A DNA stretch of 64,000 nucleotides from Unio delphinus. Lineage: Eukaryota > Mollusca > Bivalvia > Unionida > Unionidae. Numbering within the stretch: position 1 is the first letter of the stretch; the number at the start of each line of letters is the position of its first letter. This document shows positions 61,461-64,000 of this stretch, one piece after another. The position numbers and the translations under genes are program-made. Location: positions 12,974,001-13,038,000 of the forward strand of contig JAQISU010000022.1 of the NCBI GenBank assembly GCA_029339505.1, written 5' to 3'. The notes under the pieces are model-generated. The model saw only the letters and a program-made list of their open reading frames with translations. It did not search any database and had not been told where the DNA came from.

Positions 61461-64000
61461 ACACATTGAGATGGTAGGAGAAGATTGCACGAGGGGAACG
61501 GACTTAGAATATACAGTGAAAAGCATGAGGAGTCATGATGGCATATCATTGCAGTTATTGTTACTGTATTTTGTTTTGTGTAATGTCATATTGATTTAGA
61601 ACCACTCTTTTGATTCTGTAACAGATCAGGGTCAACAGTTTGTTTTTTCTTCAAGAATGATCGCTTGTCAGATGTTGGAGTATTTAACTTTTTTTAAAAA
61701 TTACCTTTTGTACATGTCCAGGGGTCAAATCAATCCTAAATCAATTAAAAATGTAATTGTTGATATAAAGTTTCTTGTAATACTCTTAGTCACCATGCAT
61801 TCCTGTGTACCTTTGCATTCCGAACATCTTGTGATGTTTGTCATTTTTGTCCAACCAAGCTTCTTTTGTCCAAACCATGGTGAATTTATAAATTCAGAAA
61901 TGAGTATCACCTTGCCTTTATAAGACATACCATTTACACAAGACATTAGATCTTTATTAATATATATTATTAATTAACATAATTAATGAAATTACACCAC
62001 CATCTGTGAGCTAAGATCTAAATCATACGTGCTTCAATAAATACTGTCATTTATCATTTCCACTTCTGAAAAAAAGTATCACATTTCAGTTATCTCTTTC
62101 GGTGAATTCATTCCTGTGTTGTTTCAAGTTTTTTTTTAATGCTAATTATCACTTAAGTTGAATTATTTACTTTTGTTAATAAAATAAACATTAAATATTA
62201 TGACATAATTTCATGCAATGTTTACATGTGTAAGATGGTTTTTCTTTTTATAAAGGTACCTTGAACACGTGCTAAGGGAGACAACTCAGTTGTACTTTTG
62301 ATAGCTATCCTTCTTCAGCCCCTACATTAGAGTTTCTACATAGAAAGATCCAATATTTTCTCCAAATTTCCATCATGAATATATTTAATATTACCAGCAT
62401 TCTAAATATTTCTGTGTTTTATATATGAAAAGTTCAGTTTTCACCACTTTGCAACAGAACTGAGCACAGTTCTGACCTCAGAGTCAAAATGGAATTCTCT
62501 GTTGTACCATATTGGTCAGGGTATCCATCTTGTATGGACACATCGCTTGCCAGATACAGATATAAATATCTTTTTTTGTAATTCCCTAAATGAATACAAG
62601 TAGGTAAAGGTGAATTAGTTTATATTATTAATATTATATATTAAATTTGATTCCAATATGTAATTGTATACCTTGTGTATAGTATTATCTTGCTTTAGAC
62701 TAAAATGGATTATTGTTGATATATTTTCACTTTCTTTTAAACTCTCAGGTACATTTATATCAGCAACAATCTGAAACCTGACTTGAAAGCAGTGTAACTT
62801 GATTTTTTTTTAAAAATTACATTTAGCCAGTTGTATGACATTTCGGGCAGATTTAGCCCCCTCTTTTTCAAAATACTTATTGTCATGTAGAGAAGTTTTA
62901 TTAGTACATATATTTTCTGAAGAAAGTTTGCTTTGTTCCATTCACATTTTTGCTAATTTTCTTTTAGAAATATTTACAACTCTTAAGTGAGGTGTTTTGT
63001 TTGATTTATATGCATGATTAAAAAACATGGTGAATATCTGGGGATATACATTCAAGTTATGTAATATATCTTCATATAGATAAGAACACATCTGAGAAAA
63101 AAGGATTCAATGTGTTAAGCTGGGTTATGCATAATGAAAGGTAATTCTGTCTCATTCTTCTCAATTTTCAGCTATTGATATTTAGTTTTCTTTGCTTTTT
63201 TAATGCTTTGTAATAGCTTTGCTTTCTTATAACAAAAAAAAAATACATACCGTATGTACTCATTTATATGCAAAAGTCTGGCTGCAATTTTCACAGATTC
63301 CAGGCTAGCCTTTGCATTATGGGATGGCAAATTTGAGTATGTTGTTTGCAGATGGACTGGTCATCGAAGCATGTATATACAATAAACCTTTTCACTACAA
63401 TATGTGAGTTTTTATTATGGTTATTTAGATTTAACTTTAGTTTGTAACTTAATATTGATGAGACCTCTCAACTATAGATTTTTAGCATTTAATCATCATT
63501 AAACCCTACAAAACCAAATCTTGGAAAAGAACTGTAATGTAGTTGCAGTGTTAAAAGTATTGGTCTCTTTTGTTAATTCTGGTCGGAAGGTGGGGGGAGG
63601 GGAGAAGTTATGTACTGTATAATATAGTATATGTACTGTTTAGCATTAAATTACAGGCCACATCAGCACGGTTCTGGCTATATATGAATCCATGAAAAGG
63701 TATACAAAACAGAGATAAAGGAAAATAAAGGTTAACGTCATTGAATACAATACAAAATCAGATTTGTTTAAATACCAGGCTGCTTAAAAGGTCTAAGATC
63801 TTCAAGGCTGGAACATCAACACATGCGATATCCCAATACAAATAAGTTCTTGCCATTAGTTTTTTTCAAAACAACATGTGGGGGAACTACTATTCATCAC
63901 TGAACCAGCATGTTGGTTGACAGAAATTATATGAATTGGGTTATATATTTCATGTACTGATGTTATGATGACTTAGTTTGTGATTGTTTCTGAATCTTTT
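61461..64000. other. Non-coding, unassigned
   Basis: No gene seen. AAGGGAGACAACTC at about 62274 is a motif I associate with molluscan repeats. A lone MITE-like end (TACCGTATGTACTC) lies at about 63249. Confidence 0.45.

Noticed and set aside
61325..61549. 74-residue minus-strand frame (RVAEWSKALSVMDHCHLTSV...)
   Set aside because: It translates the tRNA-like head and body of the SINE at 61211-61460. The same peptide appears at other SINE copies, for example near 17610.

Overview
This is an AT-rich, intron- and repeat-dominated eukaryotic nuclear window. The mix points to a marine invertebrate, most likely a mollusc and possibly a bivalve. The clues are tRNA-headed SINEs with (AAC)n or (AC)n tails, a LINE of the 'craniofacial development protein 2-like' endonuclease type, many TA-, TTAA- and 8-bp-target DNA transposons, long (AT)n, (GT)n and (CT)n tracts, and GGGAGACAACT motifs. 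The species cannot be fixed from sequence alone.

One host gene is supported, on the + strand. It has three exons, at 33735-33932, 44521-44761 and 53106-53302, which splice in frame through consensus GT/AG sites into a 211-residue protein. The protein matches the C-terminal region of the vertebrate taperin/phostensin (TPRN/PPP1R18) family of protein phosphatase 1-binding, actin-associated proteins. Its introns are about 10.6 kb and 8.3 kb. Intron 2 carries a 1.46-kb minisatellite with a 39-bp unit. A 3' UTR probably runs to an AATAAA near 54222.

Region by region: 1-6 kb holds a degenerate ~140-bp repeat cluster interrupted by a piggyBac-like MITE and a SINE, then unassigned DNA. 6-8.7 kb holds a 32-bp minisatellite, a TTAA MITE, a SINE split by another MITE, a tRNA-Met-like SINE and a SINE with clear target-site duplications. 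10.5-20 kb holds microsatellites, a broken pogo/Tigger transposase (minus strand), SINEs, a complete hAT-type MITE, and two pogo-type MITEs stacked between an AT and a GT microsatellite. 20-33 kb holds more MITE and SINE fragments, an internally deleted LINE, and a pair of TTAA MITEs. 33.7-54.2 kb is the taperin-like gene with repeat-filled introns. 54-64 kb is mostly unassigned non-coding DNA with microsatellites, small tandem duplications and a minus-strand SINE.

No CRISPR, operon, intact transposase or structural RNA gene was found. The mobile elements are defective. The most interesting points are the taperin-like protein's two PP1-docking-like motifs, several MITE families defined by their ends, and the nested or stacked insertion histories.
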